Positions 25,956 through 35,234 are shown, counted from the stretch's first letter. The stretch is 64,000 bases of DNA from Denitrobaculum sp965232285 (GCA_965232285.1 CBDDPL010000004.1:558001-622000), one strand, 5' to 3'. A program made the numbers and translations. The notes: generated by a model not told the origin, from the letters alone.

Positions 25956-26442
25956 GGAAGGCGCGCGGGCCGAAGACGGCTGGCAGTCGATTGCCGACGA
26001 AGACGAGCTGCGCGACGGTCCCATCATCGTCACGCTCGAGCGCTGGCAGAGCGAGCGCGATAGTCTGCTGGCGCGCAACACACCGCTGGGCCTGCGCTTA
26101 CGCAGCGACCAGTCGCCGGCTCTGGTGGCCGAGGATCTAGACCGCCTTGCCCTGGTCGCCCTGGAGTTTCCCAAGTTCAACGACGGACGGGCCTATTCCT
26201 ACGCGCGCCTCTTGCGGGAACGCTACAGCTTCCAAGGCGAGGTCCGGGCTGTCGGCGGCGTGTTCCGGGATCAGTTCCTGCTGATGCAACGCTGTGGCTT
26301 CGACGCCTTCGAGGTCGCAAAGGAAGCCGAAGTCGAGGCTTGGGAAAAGGCGATTGCTCAGATCTCGGTGACCTATCAGCCGGGCGCCGATGCCCGCCGG
26401 CCGGCCCTGGCCCTTCGGCGCAGCCGTCCCGCGGTCGCCTAG
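25942..26442 (+). CDS. DUF934 family protein
   Basis: The protein has 166 residues from ATG 25942, with AAGGAGACG upstream, overlapping the sulfite reductase end by 14 bases. DUF934 markers are LALVALEFPKFNDGRAYSYA and RLLRERYSFQGEVRAVGGVF, then DQFLLMQRCGFDAFEV. The family is found almost only beside sulfite reductase genes in proteobacteria and is thought to help electron delivery or maturation; this is not proven. The overlap suggests coupled translation with the reductase. Confidence 0.88.
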   Translation: MPLIKEGARAEDGWQSIADEDELRDGPIIVTLERWQSERDSLLARNTPLGLRLRSDQSPALVAEDLDRLALVALEFPKFNDGRAYSYARLLRERYSFQGEVRAVGGVFRDQFLLMQRCGFDAFEVAKEAEVEAWEKAIAQISVTYQPGADARRPALALRRSRPAVA

Positions 26443-26452
26443 ACCCGGTCAC

Positions 26453-27202
26453 ATGACGCAACCGATTGATGTTGCACCGGAGGTCCTGATCCAGCGTTAT
26501 CAGGGCCTGCCGGACAGGCAACTGCTGCGCGCGGCGATAGGGGATGTCTTTCCTGGCCGGCTTGCTGTGGTCTCGTCCTTTGGCGCCGAGTCAGCCGTCG
26601 TCTTGAGCCTGGTGGCCGAAATTGACCGCTCCGTACCGGTCGTCTTCCTGGATACCGGCAAACATTTTTCCGAGACTCTGGAGTACCGGGATCAGTTGGT
26701 GGAGCGCTTCGGTCTGACTGACGTGCGCACGATCGAGCCGGCTATTGCTGACTTGGCAAAGGAAGATCCGGACGGCAGCCTTTGGCAGCGCAACACCGTG
26801 CGCTGTTGCCTGCTGCGGAAGGTCGAGCCCCTGGCACGCGCCCTCGAGGGCTTCGATGCCTGGGTAACCGGCCGGAAGCATATTCACGGAGCGCTGCGGG
26901 CCTACCTGCCGCGGATCGAGCATGACGGCAGCCACTTCAAGCTGAACCCGATCGTCGACTGGTCGGCGGATCAGATCGAGGCCGCCTTTGAAGATCTGAA
27001 CCTCCCACGGCATCCGCTGACCGACGATGGTTATCTGTCGATCGGCTGTGCACCCTGCACTCAGGCGCCGGTCGATGAGAATGACCTACGCTCCGGGCGC
27101 TGGGCGGGAAGCGGAAAGACCGAGTGCGGGATCCATAACCAGCCGATGCCTTCGGGAACTCCAGCGGCGCGCCGGCCCGGCGCGCCGCTCCCAGGCTGCT
27201 GA
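26453..27202 (+). CDS. cysH: APS/PAPS reductase
   Basis: The protein has 249 residues from ATG 26453. The PP-loop is SSFGAESAVVLSLV; VFLDTGKHFSETLEY follows. Cysteines TVRCCLLRKVEPL and IGCAPCTQAP give the CC...CxxC pattern of the [4Fe-4S] cluster, which marks adenylylsulfate (APS) reductases of the plant/alphaproteobacterial type rather than E. coli PAPS reductase. ECGIH carries the C-terminal catalytic cysteine. The extra C-terminal tail (about 20 residues, Pro- and Arg-rich) is unusual. It produces sulfite for the neighbouring reductase. Confidence 0.93.
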   Translation: MTQPIDVAPEVLIQRYQGLPDRQLLRAAIGDVFPGRLAVVSSFGAESAVVLSLVAEIDRSVPVVFLDTGKHFSETLEYRDQLVERFGLTDVRTIEPAIADLAKEDPDGSLWQRNTVRCCLLRKVEPLARALEGFDAWVTGRKHIHGALRAYLPRIEHDGSHFKLNPIVDWSADQIEAAFEDLNLPRHPLTDDGYLSIGCAPCTQAPVDENDLRSGRWAGSGKTECGIHNQPMPSGTPAARRPGAPLPGC

Positions 27203-27239
27203 GCTGCCCCGGCTACTCAGACAAACGATAGAGACGAAA

Positions 27240-27551
27240 ATGAGCCATATCTTTGTGACCGACCGTGAGGGAACCGAACATCGCCTCGATGCCATCGAGG
27301 GCTGGCGGGTGATGGAAATCATCCGGGACCACGGCCTGCCCATCAAGGCGGAATGCGGCGGCGCCTGTAGCTGCGCGACGTGCCACGTTTATGTCGCCCC
27401 GGAATGGCAAGAGAGGCTCTACGAAGCGACCGACGAAGAAGTCGACATGCTGGACGAGGCTTTCGAGGTCGAGGAGGAGTCACGCCTGAGCTGCCAGATC
27501 CTCTTTTCAGAGGAACTGGCCGGGCTTCGGCTGCAACTGGCGCCGCAGTAA
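27240..27551 (+). CDS. Adrenodoxin-type [2Fe-2S] ferredoxin
   Basis: The protein has 103 residues from ATG 27240. Cluster ligands are C-x5-C-x2-C in ECGGACSCATCHVY and a fourth Cys in RLSCQILF. The DEEVDMLDEAFEVEEESRL segment is the acidic interaction helix of adrenodoxin-type ferredoxins. It closes the sulfate assimilation operon, 37 bases after cysH, so it is a candidate electron donor for the sulfite reductase. This kind is also used by P450s and Fe-S assembly. Confidence 0.9.
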   Translation: MSHIFVTDREGTEHRLDAIEGWRVMEIIRDHGLPIKAECGGACSCATCHVYVAPEWQERLYEATDEEVDMLDEAFEVEEESRLSCQILFSEELAGLRLQLAPQ

Positions 27552-27657
27552 CAGCGGGCAGGGGCTTCTTGAGGAAGTAGGTTCAGCCCATTGAAACGGT
27601 CGCCGCGCCGTCTTAAGTCGGGAACAGAAGGCGCATCTGCAAGCGGCGGGCCACCTC

Positions 27658-28170
27658 ATGTCGAAGATGACCAAAGAGCTTCGGGAAAGTTTCGCGACGC
27701 GCTATGCGACGCGAGATGATTTCGAAGCGGTTGCTCATCTGCTCCTGCAGTCCAATCGCCACTACTGGGGCGAAAAGGACGGCGCGGAAGAAATGACACG
27801 GGCCACGGCTGCGACCCTGGTTTCCGGACATTCGGACTGCCATCTGCTGATCGGTTTGCTCGGGGAAGAGTTCGTCGCCTTCGCCACCTTCGCCATTCTG
27901 CTGCCGGCCCCGAACGAGCAGGGAACACTGTTCATGAAGGACCTCTTCGTTGCGGCAGAGGCGCGCTCGGCGGGGATCGGTGCAATCATGATGCAGCGGG
28001 TCGCCCGGATCGCTGTCGAACGAGGTTGTCAGCGTTTCGACTGGACGGCGGAAAGCGACAATCCCCGTGCTCTCGCATTCTATGACCGACTGTCCGCCCA
28101 ACGGGTGACCGAGAAGCAGTACTTTCGCTTTTCCGGCACAGATCTCGAACGTTTTGCCGGCGGCGCATAA
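27658..28170 (+). CDS. GNAT-family N-acetyltransferase
   Basis: The protein has 170 residues. The acetyl-CoA site lies in MKDLFVAAEARSAGIGAIMM, and the C-terminal NPRALAFYDRLSAQ is the GNAT motif B. The substrate is unknown; small amines or protein N-termini are typical. No close partner is present. The start at 27658 has no strong ribosome-binding site, and a second ATG four codons on is possible. Confidence 0.85.
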   Translation: MSKMTKELRESFATRYATRDDFEAVAHLLLQSNRHYWGEKDGAEEMTRATAATLVSGHSDCHLLIGLLGEEFVAFATFAILLPAPNEQGTLFMKDLFVAAEARSAGIGAIMMQRVARIAVERGCQRFDWTAESDNPRALAFYDRLSAQRVTEKQYFRFSGTDLERFAGGA

Positions 28171-28325
28171 GCGGCCTGCCGACATTGAGTCAGCGTCTCT
28201 CGTTAACATAGCTGTTGCCGAGCCGGGGGGAATTTCTATGCTGTTCAGCGAAGAAGATTCCTGAGCAGATCACGGCAAGGCGATTGTCGCTGACTCTGCA
28301 TTTCCCCGCTTTTCCGTGAGGTCCC

Positions 28326-29450
28326 GTGCAGATCAACAGCTCTTTCGACGGCGGCAATATCGAGGTGGTCGATCTCGGCGATGCCGCAAATCCCAAAGTC
28401 CGTATTCGCAAGGACAATGAGTCCGACTTCCTGCAATGGTTCTACTTTCGGCTGATCGACCGGCGCGGCGCGGAGATTACCGTGGACATCGTCAATGCGG
28501 GCGAGGTGACCTATGCGGGCGGCTTCGAAGGCTATCGCGCCGTTGCCTCCTACGATCGCGAAACCTGGTTCCGGGTCGAAACCGCATTCGACGGCAAGGT
28601 CATGACCCTGCGCCATACCCTGGAACAGGACGCGATCTACTTTGCCTACTTCGCGCCCTTTTCCATGGAGCGGCATGCGGATCTTGTCGCGAGCGCCGCG
28701 GAAGCGCCCAATGTCTCGCTGGAGGTCCTGGGCGAAACCCTCGACGGACAGGCTATGGACCTCCTCACCATCGGGGATGCGGGTGAAGGCCGCTTGCCCT
28801 GTTGGGTCATCGGGCGCCAGCATCCGGGCGAGACCATGGCCGAATGGTGGATGGAGGGTTTTCTCGACCGCATGACCGATCCGCATGATCCGGTGGTCCG
28901 CGCGCTGCTGGAAAAGACCGTCTTCTACGTGGTGCCCAACATGAACCCGGACGGCAGCCGGCGCGGGCACCTTCGGACCAACGCCAAGGGCGTGAACCTG
29001 AACCGGGAGTGGGAAAATGCCTCCATGGAGCGCAGTCCGGAAGTCTTCCTGGTCCGCGAGCGCATGAAGCAAACCGGCGTGAAACTCTGCCTGGACGTGC
29101 ACGGCGACGAGGCTCTGCCCTACAACTTCATTGCCGGCTTCAACGGTATTCCTTCCATGACCGATGCGCAGATCCAGCTCTATCGCGACTTCCGTGAAAA
29201 GCTGGCGGCGATCTCGCCGGACTTCCAGACCAAGTATGGTTATCCGGAAACCGAGCCGGGCAAGGCGAGCCTCGCTATGTGCACCAACTACACGGCGGAG
29301 ACCTTCGGCTCGCTTTCCATGACCCTGGAGCAACCCTTTAAGGACACCATCGACTCGCCGGACGCGCTCTTCGGCTGGTCGCCGGACCGCTGCGGCCATC
29401 TCGCGCGCGCCTGCGTCGACGCTATCTATTCCGTCGTCGACCGTCTTTGA
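28326..29450 (+). CDS. M14-family cytosolic carboxypeptidase
   Basis: The protein has 374 residues from GTG 28326, with GAGG about 7 bases upstream. An N-terminal beta-rich domain (1-130) is followed by the M14 zinc peptidase: GRQHPGETMAEWWMEGFL gives H-x2-E, LDVHGDEALPY the third ligand, and NMNPDGSRRGHLRTNAKGVN the substrate-binding block. SMTLEQPFKD carries the catalytic Glu. The layout is that of the cytosolic carboxypeptidase (CCP/AGTPBP1-like) group, which trims C-terminal amino acids. The EamA gene starts inside its stop codon (TGATG). Confidence 0.88.
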   Translation: MQINSSFDGGNIEVVDLGDAANPKVRIRKDNESDFLQWFYFRLIDRRGAEITVDIVNAGEVTYAGGFEGYRAVASYDRETWFRVETAFDGKVMTLRHTLEQDAIYFAYFAPFSMERHADLVASAAEAPNVSLEVLGETLDGQAMDLLTIGDAGEGRLPCWVIGRQHPGETMAEWWMEGFLDRMTDPHDPVVRALLEKTVFYVVPNMNPDGSRRGHLRTNAKGVNLNREWENASMERSPEVFLVRERMKQTGVKLCLDVHGDEALPYNFIAGFNGIPSMTDAQIQLYRDFREKLAAISPDFQTKYGYPETEPGKASLAMCTNYTAETFGSLSMTLEQPFKDTIDSPDALFGWSPDRCGHLARACVDAIYSVVDRL

Positions 29451-30379
29451 TGGTTTCTTCGCCCCCGTTTGCCGGGGCGCCTATCGGATGGCGCGATCAC
29501 GGACGCATGCTGGTCGCCACTGTCCTGATCGCAACTTCCTTTCCGGTGGTCGCGGCTATTGCCGATGGCCTGGACGCGCTGGTCCTGACCTTCCTGCGCT
29601 TTCTGCTGGCCGCGGTGCTGTTCCTGCCGATCGTTCTGCTGAAGTATGGCCTGTCGATGCCGGGCCCGCGGGACCTTGCGCGCTACGCCGCCATCAGCGC
29701 CTGCATGGTGGGCTTTTTCTGGTGTATGTTCGAGGCCCTGCGGACAACCACCGCCTTGAATACCGGTGCGCTCTTTACCTTCATCCCTGGCATTGCGGCG
29801 TTGGTCTCCGCGGTCCTGCTCAAGGAGCGCCTGGGCCGCAAGAAGCTGACCGCTCTGGCGCTGGGTTCGATCGGTGCGCTCTGGGTGGTTTTCCGCGGCG
29901 ACCCGGGCCGGCTGCTAAGCCTCGAGCTCAATCACGGTGATCCGATTTTCTTTCTCGGCTGCATCTTCTTTGGCTTTTATCCGCCCCTGGTCAAATTCCT
30001 GCACCGCGGCGAAGCTATGCCAGTCGTGACCTTCTGGACCCTTGCCACCGGCGCTCTCTGGCTGTTTTTTCTCTCGATACCGCGACTCCTCGAAACCGAC
30101 TGGGCCGCGGTCGAGTCGGGCGTTTATCTCGGCACGGCCTATCTGGCGATTTTCACCACGCTGATCACCTTCTTCCTGACCCAGTATTCGACAGTGCGCC
30201 TGGGGCCGACTCGCGTCATGGCCTACAGCTATATGAACCCGGCGCTGGTCCTAGCTTTGACCTGGCTGCTGGGGCAGACGCCGCCGAGTCTTATGGTTTT
30301 GCCGGGGGTGATCATCGTTCTTGGCGCGACGGTCATCCTGCAGGGCTGGATCAATCTTGGTGCGTCCTCCGCACGCTGA
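29450..30379 (+). CDS. EamA/DMT-family transporter
   Basis: The protein has 309 residues from ATG 29450, which overlaps the stop of the carboxypeptidase gene by one base. About ten hydrophobic segments form two EamA repeats, for example GRMLVATVLIATSFPVVAAI and VYLGTAYLAIFTTLITFF. Members export amino acids, nucleosides or metabolites. Coupling to a carboxypeptidase suggests export of released amino acids, by inference. Confidence 0.87.
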   Translation: MVSSPPFAGAPIGWRDHGRMLVATVLIATSFPVVAAIADGLDALVLTFLRFLLAAVLFLPIVLLKYGLSMPGPRDLARYAAISACMVGFFWCMFEALRTTTALNTGALFTFIPGIAALVSAVLLKERLGRKKLTALALGSIGALWVVFRGDPGRLLSLELNHGDPIFFLGCIFFGFYPPLVKFLHRGEAMPVVTFWTLATGALWLFFLSIPRLLETDWAAVESGVYLGTAYLAIFTTLITFFLTQYSTVRLGPTRVMAYSYMNPALVLALTWLLGQTPPSLMVLPGVIIVLGATVILQGWINLGASSAR

Positions 30380-30510
30380 CAGGGCTACCTGCGGTACGTT
30401 TGAGATCGTTTACAGCCTTTCGCCGATAAGGCATGCTTCTTTGTATGACCGCGAATTTTCCCTAGCGGCGAAGTGCCTTTTTATCGGCCGGATCCCACCC
30501 GGCTGAACTA

Positions 30511-30773
30511 ATACCAAGGGACAGTATTCATGACCCATAGGGACAGTTTTCAGTGGTTTTCGGCTAGGAGCGCGCGGTGCAGCGATGCGGCGTATCGGAA
30601 GCCGTGCGCGACGCAGTCCGAAATCCTCAGAAAGCTGCCGTTCCGGTTGTCTTCAGGGGCCTTCGGAGGGCGTCGAAAAGCCTTGACGATACGCCGTATC
30701 GCCTGCAGCTCTTCTCCTGCCCGAAGGCCTCTGAAGACAATCCCTATGGGCCATGAATACTGTCCCTTGGTAT
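30511..30773. mobile_element. 263-bp palindromic MITE-like element
   Basis: The ends are perfect 22-bp inverted repeats: ATACCAAGGGACAGTATT onward at 30511 and its complement ending ...CCCTTGGTAT at 30773. Over the first 33 bases the arms match at 32. Weaker symmetry runs to the centre, including GCGATGCGGCGTATCG near 30573 against its near-complement in CGATACGCCGTATCGC. No transposase is present. The element lies 27 bp before the start of the peptide-binding protein gene. No clear target-site duplication is visible. Confidence 0.75.
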
Positions 30774-30800
30774 GAATCATAACAACAGGAGGTCAGGAAT

Positions 30801-32387
30801 ATGCGAAGACTATTGGGGGCAGCTACCATAGCTGCAATGGCTTGGGCCACTCCGGCAGCGTTTGCGGAGACTCCCAAGGACACCCTCGTGATGGCCAACG
30901 CCATCGACGATATCATCACGCTGGATCCCGCCGAGATTTTCGAATTTTCCGGCGCCGAGTACGCCGGCAACACCTATGACCGCCTGATCGGCTACGATAT
31001 CGAAGATGTCTCCAAGATCTACGGCGTGGCCGCCGAGAGCTGGACCATCTCCGAGGACGGCAAGACCTACACCTTCAAGATGCGTCCCGGCATCCAGTTC
31101 GTCTCCGGCAATCCCCTGACCGCGGAAGATGCTGCCTTCTCCCTGCAGCGGGCGATCATTCTGGACAAGTCGCCGGCCTTCATCCTGACCCAGTTCGGCT
31201 TCACGCCTGAGAATGTCATGGAGAAGATCAAGGCGGTCGATGAATCGACCCTGGTGATCGAGACCGACCAGGCCTACGCGCCGACCTTCCTGCTCTACTG
31301 CCTGACTGCGACCATCAGTTCGGTGGTCGACAAGAAGGAGGTCATGGCCCACGAGGAAGACGGCGATCTGGGCCATAAGTGGCTGCGCACCAACTACGCC
31401 GGCTCCAGCGCCTTCAAGCTGCGCCAGTGGAAGGCCAACGAGGTCCTGGTGCTCGACCGCAACGATGGCTACTGGGGCGACAAGCCTGCCATGAAGCGGG
31501 TCGTGGTTCGCCACATTGCGGAACCGGCGACCCAGCGTCTGCTGCTGGAAAAGGGCGATATCGACATTGCCCGCAAACTGGGCGCCGACCAGCTTGCCGG
31601 CCTTACCGGTAACACCGACATCCGCGTCCGTCAGGGCGAGAAGGGGGCCGTTTACTACCTCGGCCTGAGCCAGAAGAACGAATACCTGAGCAAGCCGCAG
31701 GTCCGTCAGGCCTTGAAGTACCTGGTCGACTACAAGGGCATCGAGCAGACCATTATGAAGGGCAAGGCCACGGTGCATCAGGCCTTCCTGCCCAAGGGTT
31801 TCCTGGGAGCTCTGACCGAAACGCCCTTCAGCCTCGATGTCGAGAAGGCCAAGAGCCTGTTGGCGGAGGCCGGCTTGGCGGACGGTTTCTCCATCACCAT
31901 GGATACCCGCAATACCGCCGAGATCACGGAGATGGCGCAGTCGATCCAGTCGACCTTCGCTCAGGCCGGCGTGAAGCTCGAGATCATCCCGGGCGATGGC
32001 AAGCAGACCCTGACCAAGTATCGCGCGCGCAACCACGACATCTACATCGGACGCTGGGGTCCGGACTATCAGGACCCGCACACCAACGCCGATACCTTCG
32101 CGCGCAATCCGGACAATTCGGATGATGCCAAGTCCAAGCCTCTGGCCTGGCGGAACTCCTGGGATATTCCGGAGATGACGAAGCTGGCGGATGCGGCCGT
32201 TCTGGAGCGCGATGCCGCCAAGCGGGCCGAGATGTATCTGGCGCTGCAGCGCGAGCACCAGCAGGTCTCACCCTTCGTCGTGATGCTGCAGGACATCGAG
32301 GTCATCGCCGAGCGGGCCAATACCAAGGGCTTCATCATTGGTCCGGCTTTCGACGACAACCGCTATCACAAGGTGACCAAGGAGTGA
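30801..32387 (+). CDS. Peptide-type ABC transporter, substrate-binding protein
   Basis: The protein has 528 residues from ATG 30801, with an ideal AGGAGG upstream. The signal peptide is MRRLLGAATIAAMAWATPA, ending in FAET. The SBP_bac_5 (DppA/OppA) fold is clear: ITLDPAEIFEFSGAEYAGNTYDR-type start, GVAAESWTISEDGKTYTFKM, and QALKYLVDYKGIEQTIMKG. It captures a peptide, opine or similar solute in the periplasm. Four more genes complete the transporter. A palindromic element sits directly upstream and may affect expression. Confidence 0.92.
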   Translation: MRRLLGAATIAAMAWATPAAFAETPKDTLVMANAIDDIITLDPAEIFEFSGAEYAGNTYDRLIGYDIEDVSKIYGVAAESWTISEDGKTYTFKMRPGIQFVSGNPLTAEDAAFSLQRAIILDKSPAFILTQFGFTPENVMEKIKAVDESTLVIETDQAYAPTFLLYCLTATISSVVDKKEVMAHEEDGDLGHKWLRTNYAGSSAFKLRQWKANEVLVLDRNDGYWGDKPAMKRVVVRHIAEPATQRLLLEKGDIDIARKLGADQLAGLTGNTDIRVRQGEKGAVYYLGLSQKNEYLSKPQVRQALKYLVDYKGIEQTIMKGKATVHQAFLPKGFLGALTETPFSLDVEKAKSLLAEAGLADGFSITMDTRNTAEITEMAQSIQSTFAQAGVKLEIIPGDGKQTLTKYRARNHDIYIGRWGPDYQDPHTNADTFARNPDNSDDAKSKPLAWRNSWDIPEMTKLADAAVLERDAAKRAEMYLALQREHQQVSPFVVMLQDIEVIAERANTKGFIIGPAFDDNRYHKVTKE

Positions 32388-32403
32388 TCCTTCGGACAGT
32401 CCT

Positions 32404-33474
32404 GTGACAGAGGTGACGCAACGCGCGGCAAGCGACGGGAGATCTTTCGCCGGTCTCCGCTTGCCGCGCCCCATTCGGGTGGTCCTGGGGTTGATCGTGA
32501 CCCTGGGGCTCACCTTTTTGGGCCTTCTCATGGTCACTTTTTTCATCGGCCGGGTTGTGCCCATCGATCCGGTGCTGGCGGCGGTGGGAGACCATGCTTC
32601 CGCCTCGACCTATGAAAAAGCCAAGATTGAGTTGGGCCTGCACCTGCCGCTCTGGCAGCAGTTCCTGATCTATGTGAAGAATGCCGCGGTCGGCGATTTC
32701 GGACAGTCGGTCCTGACCGCGAATCCGGTGATCGAGGATATCAAGCGCGTCTTTCCGGCGACCCTGGAACTGGCCACCATGGGCACCATCTTTGGTGTCG
32801 TTCTCGGTATTCCCATGGGTGTGATCGCGGCGGTTCACAAGGGCCGCTGGCCGGATCAGCTTGTCCGGGTCTTCGGCCTTCTGGGCTATTCGGTGCCGGT
32901 CTTCTGGCTCGGTCTGATCGGCCTGCTGCTGTTCTACGCCAAGCTCGACTGGGTGGCAGGGCCGGGGCGTCTGGACATCGCTTATGAGTACCTGGTCGAT
33001 CCGGTGACTGGCATGCTGCTGGTCGACAGCCTGATCGCCGGGGAGATGGAGGTCTTCGCGAATGCCTTCAGCCACATCGTGCTGCCTGCGACCATTCTGG
33101 GTTACTTCAGCCTGGCCTACATCAGCCGTATGACCCGCTCCTTCATGCTGGAGCAACTGAGCCAGGAGTACATCACCACCGCCCGGGTGAAAGGACTCAG
33201 CGAGACCCGCATCATCTGGCGTCATGCCCTGGGCAACGTCATGGTGCCCCTGGTGACGGTGATTGCGCTGTCTTATGCCAATCTCTTGGAGGGTTCGGTG
33301 CTGACGGAGATCGTTTTCGCCTGGCCGGGCCTGGGTCAGTACATCACCAACTCGCTTCTGCAGGCGGACATGAACGCGGTCCTTGGCGGCACGGTCGTGG
33401 TCGGCACCGTCTTCATCTCCCTGAACCTGCTGTCCGACATCCTCTATCGTTTGCTGGATCCGCGCGCCCGATGA
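32404..33474 (+). CDS. Peptide-type ABC transporter permease 1 (DppB-like)
   Basis: The protein has 356 residues from GTG 32404. It has about six membrane segments; the first is preceded by ~30 cytoplasmic residues. FPATLELATMGTIFGVVLG begins the permease core, and the EAA loop is EYITTARVKGLSETRIIWRH. FAWPGLGQYITNSLL near the C-terminus is typical of DppB. It forms the membrane channel with the next gene, which starts in its last codons (ATGA overlap). Confidence 0.92.
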   Translation: MTEVTQRAASDGRSFAGLRLPRPIRVVLGLIVTLGLTFLGLLMVTFFIGRVVPIDPVLAAVGDHASASTYEKAKIELGLHLPLWQQFLIYVKNAAVGDFGQSVLTANPVIEDIKRVFPATLELATMGTIFGVVLGIPMGVIAAVHKGRWPDQLVRVFGLLGYSVPVFWLGLIGLLLFYAKLDWVAGPGRLDIAYEYLVDPVTGMLLVDSLIAGEMEVFANAFSHIVLPATILGYFSLAYISRMTRSFMLEQLSQEYITTARVKGLSETRIIWRHALGNVMVPLVTVIALSYANLLEGSVLTEIVFAWPGLGQYITNSLLQADMNAVLGGTVVVGTVFISLNLLSDILYRLLDPRAR

Positions 33475-34394
33475 CCGAGCTTTCGGCGACTTCCTCCAAA
33501 GGCCTTAAGGCCTGGCTTATCAGCGAGAATCCGGAATCCAGCCTGCAGGCCGGCTGCGGCCGGGCCTACTATGCCTGGCTCGCCTTCGCGGCCAATCGCC
33601 TGGCCTTGCTGGGTCTGACCATTGTCGGGCTGCTGGTGATCGTCGCGGCCCTGGCGCCGCTTCTGGCCACCGCTTCGCCCATAGCACCCGATCTGCAGAA
33701 CCGGTTGCTGCCGCCCGGTGCCGAGCACTGGTTCGGCACCGATGAACTGGGCCGGGATATCTACAGCCGTATCGTCTATGGCACGCGCCTGACGCTCTAC
33801 GTGGTCGTGCTGGTGGCGATCATCGCTGCGCCGGTCGGCCTGCTGGTCGGGACCAGCGCCGGCTACTTCGGCGGCTGGATCGATAAGATCCTGATGCGCA
33901 TCACCGATATCTTTCTGGCCTTTCCGCGTCTGATCCTCGCGCTGGCCTTCGTATCGGCCCTGGGGCCGGGAATTGAGAACGCGATCTTCGCCATCGCGAT
34001 CACCTCTTGGCCGCCCTACGCCCGTATCGCCCGCGCCGAAACCCTGACCATTCGCAAGGCCGACTACATCGCGGCCATCCGCCTGCAGGGCGCGTCCTCG
34101 GGCCGGATCATCCTGGGTCACGTGGTGCCGCTTTGCACCTCCTCGATCATCGTGCGCGTGACTCTGGATATGGCCGGAATCATCCTGACCGCCGCCGGCC
34201 TGGGCTTCCTGGGGCTTGGCGCCCAGCCGCCGCTGCCGGAGTGGGGCGCGATGATCTCCTCGGGCCGGAAGTTCCTGCTGGATCAGTGGTGGCTCGCCTC
34301 CATTCCGGGGATCGCCATCTTCGTGGTCAGCCTGGGTTTCAACCTGCTGGGCGACGGACTGCGTGACGTCCTCGACCCCAAGAGCGGGGATTGA
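33471..34394 (+). CDS. Peptide-type ABC transporter permease 2 (DppC-like)
   Basis: The protein has 307 residues and starts in a 4-base overlap with permease 1. HWFGTDELGRDIYSRIVYGT is the DppC signature; the EAA loop is DYIAAIRLQGASSGRIILGH. TAAGLGFLGLGAQPPLPEWG follows near the C-terminus. There are about six membrane segments. It pairs with the upstream permease. Confidence 0.93.
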   Translation: MTELSATSSKGLKAWLISENPESSLQAGCGRAYYAWLAFAANRLALLGLTIVGLLVIVAALAPLLATASPIAPDLQNRLLPPGAEHWFGTDELGRDIYSRIVYGTRLTLYVVVLVAIIAAPVGLLVGTSAGYFGGWIDKILMRITDIFLAFPRLILALAFVSALGPGIENAIFAIAITSWPPYARIARAETLTIRKADYIAAIRLQGASSGRIILGHVVPLCTSSIIVRVTLDMAGIILTAAGLGFLGLGAQPPLPEWGAMISSGRKFLLDQWWLASIPGIAIFVVSLGFNLLGDGLRDVLDPKSGD

Positions 34395-34397
34395 TCC

Positions 34398-35234
34398 ATG
34401 GAGACGCCGCTGCTGTCCGTCCGCGATCTCTCGGTTTCCTTCGACACCCGCAAGGGACTGGTGGAGGCCGTGCGCGGAGTCTCTTTCGACCTGGGCCGGG
34501 AGAAGCTCGGCATCGTCGGCGAGTCCGGCTCCGGCAAGTCCCAGACCGGCCGCGCTCTGCTGCGCCTGACGCCGCCCCCCGGAAAAGTCGCCGCTAAATC
34601 CATGTCTTTCGACGGTATTGACCTGCTGGCCGCCTCCGACCGGCAACTGCGTGACTTGCGCGGCGGCCGGATCTCCATGGTGATGCAGGATCCAAAGTAT
34701 TCGCTCAATCCGGTCATGACCGTTGGACGCCAGATCGCCGAGGCCTATCGGGCTCACGCCAGGACCTCAAAGGCGGGCGCGAAGACGAAGGCCCTGGAGA
34801 TGCTGGAGGCGGTGCGCATCCGCGACCCCGAGCGGGTCTACCGCGCCCATCCTCACGAGGTCTCCGGCGGCATGGGGCAACGCATCATGATCGCCATGAT
34901 GCTGATCACCGACCCCGACCTCCTGATCGCCGACGAACCGACCTCGGCACTCGACGTCACGGTGCAGCTTCAGGTCCTGGCCATTCTGGACGATCTGGTG
35001 ACCCAGCGTGGCATGGGCGTGATCTTCATCAGCCACGATCTGAACCTGGTCGCGTCCTTTTGCGACCGCATTCTGGTGATGTACGGCGGACGGGTGATGG
35101 AAGAACTCGCCGCCGCCGAACTGCATCAGGCGCAGCATCCCTACACGCGCGGCCTTTTGAATTGCCTGCCGCAGATCGACGCGCGCCACGCGGCGCTGCC
35201 GGTTCTGACCCGCGACCCGGCCTGGCTGCTATGA
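34398..35234 (+). CDS. Peptide-type ABC transporter ATPase 1 (DppD-like)
   Basis: The protein has 278 residues. Walker A is GESGSGKSQTGRALL; the signature HEVSGGMGQRIMIAMM and Walker B DLLIADEPTSALDVT follow, with the H-loop in VIFISHDLNLV. The C-terminal oligopeptide extension is short (HPYTRGLLNCLPQID), and it ends soon afterwards, so it lacks the Cys-rich Fe-S tail found in some DppD proteins. Its stop overlaps the start of the second ATPase. Confidence 0.92.
   Translation: METPLLSVRDLSVSFDTRKGLVEAVRGVSFDLGREKLGIVGESGSGKSQTGRALLRLTPPPGKVAAKSMSFDGIDLLAASDRQLRDLRGGRISMVMQDPKYSLNPVMTVGRQIAEAYRAHARTSKAGAKTKALEMLEAVRIRDPERVYRAHPHEVSGGMGQRIMIAMMLITDPDLLIADEPTSALDVTVQLQVLAILDDLVTQRGMGVIFISHDLNLVASFCDRILVMYGGRVMEELAAAELHQAQHPYTRGLLNCLPQIDARHAALPVLTRDPAWLL

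Noticed and set aside
30530..30780. Small protein-coding frames inside the palindromic element (81 and 76 codons)
   Set aside because: They exist on both strands because the element is a palindrome, and neither has homology; the element is better explained as non-coding.
30810..32258. 482-codon minus-strand frame
   Set aside because: Antisense to the peptide-binding protein gene; no homology seen.
33444..34757. 437-codon minus-strand frame
   Set aside because: Antisense to the DppC- and DppD-like genes; low-complexity Gln/Gly/Asp-rich translation typical of GC shadows.
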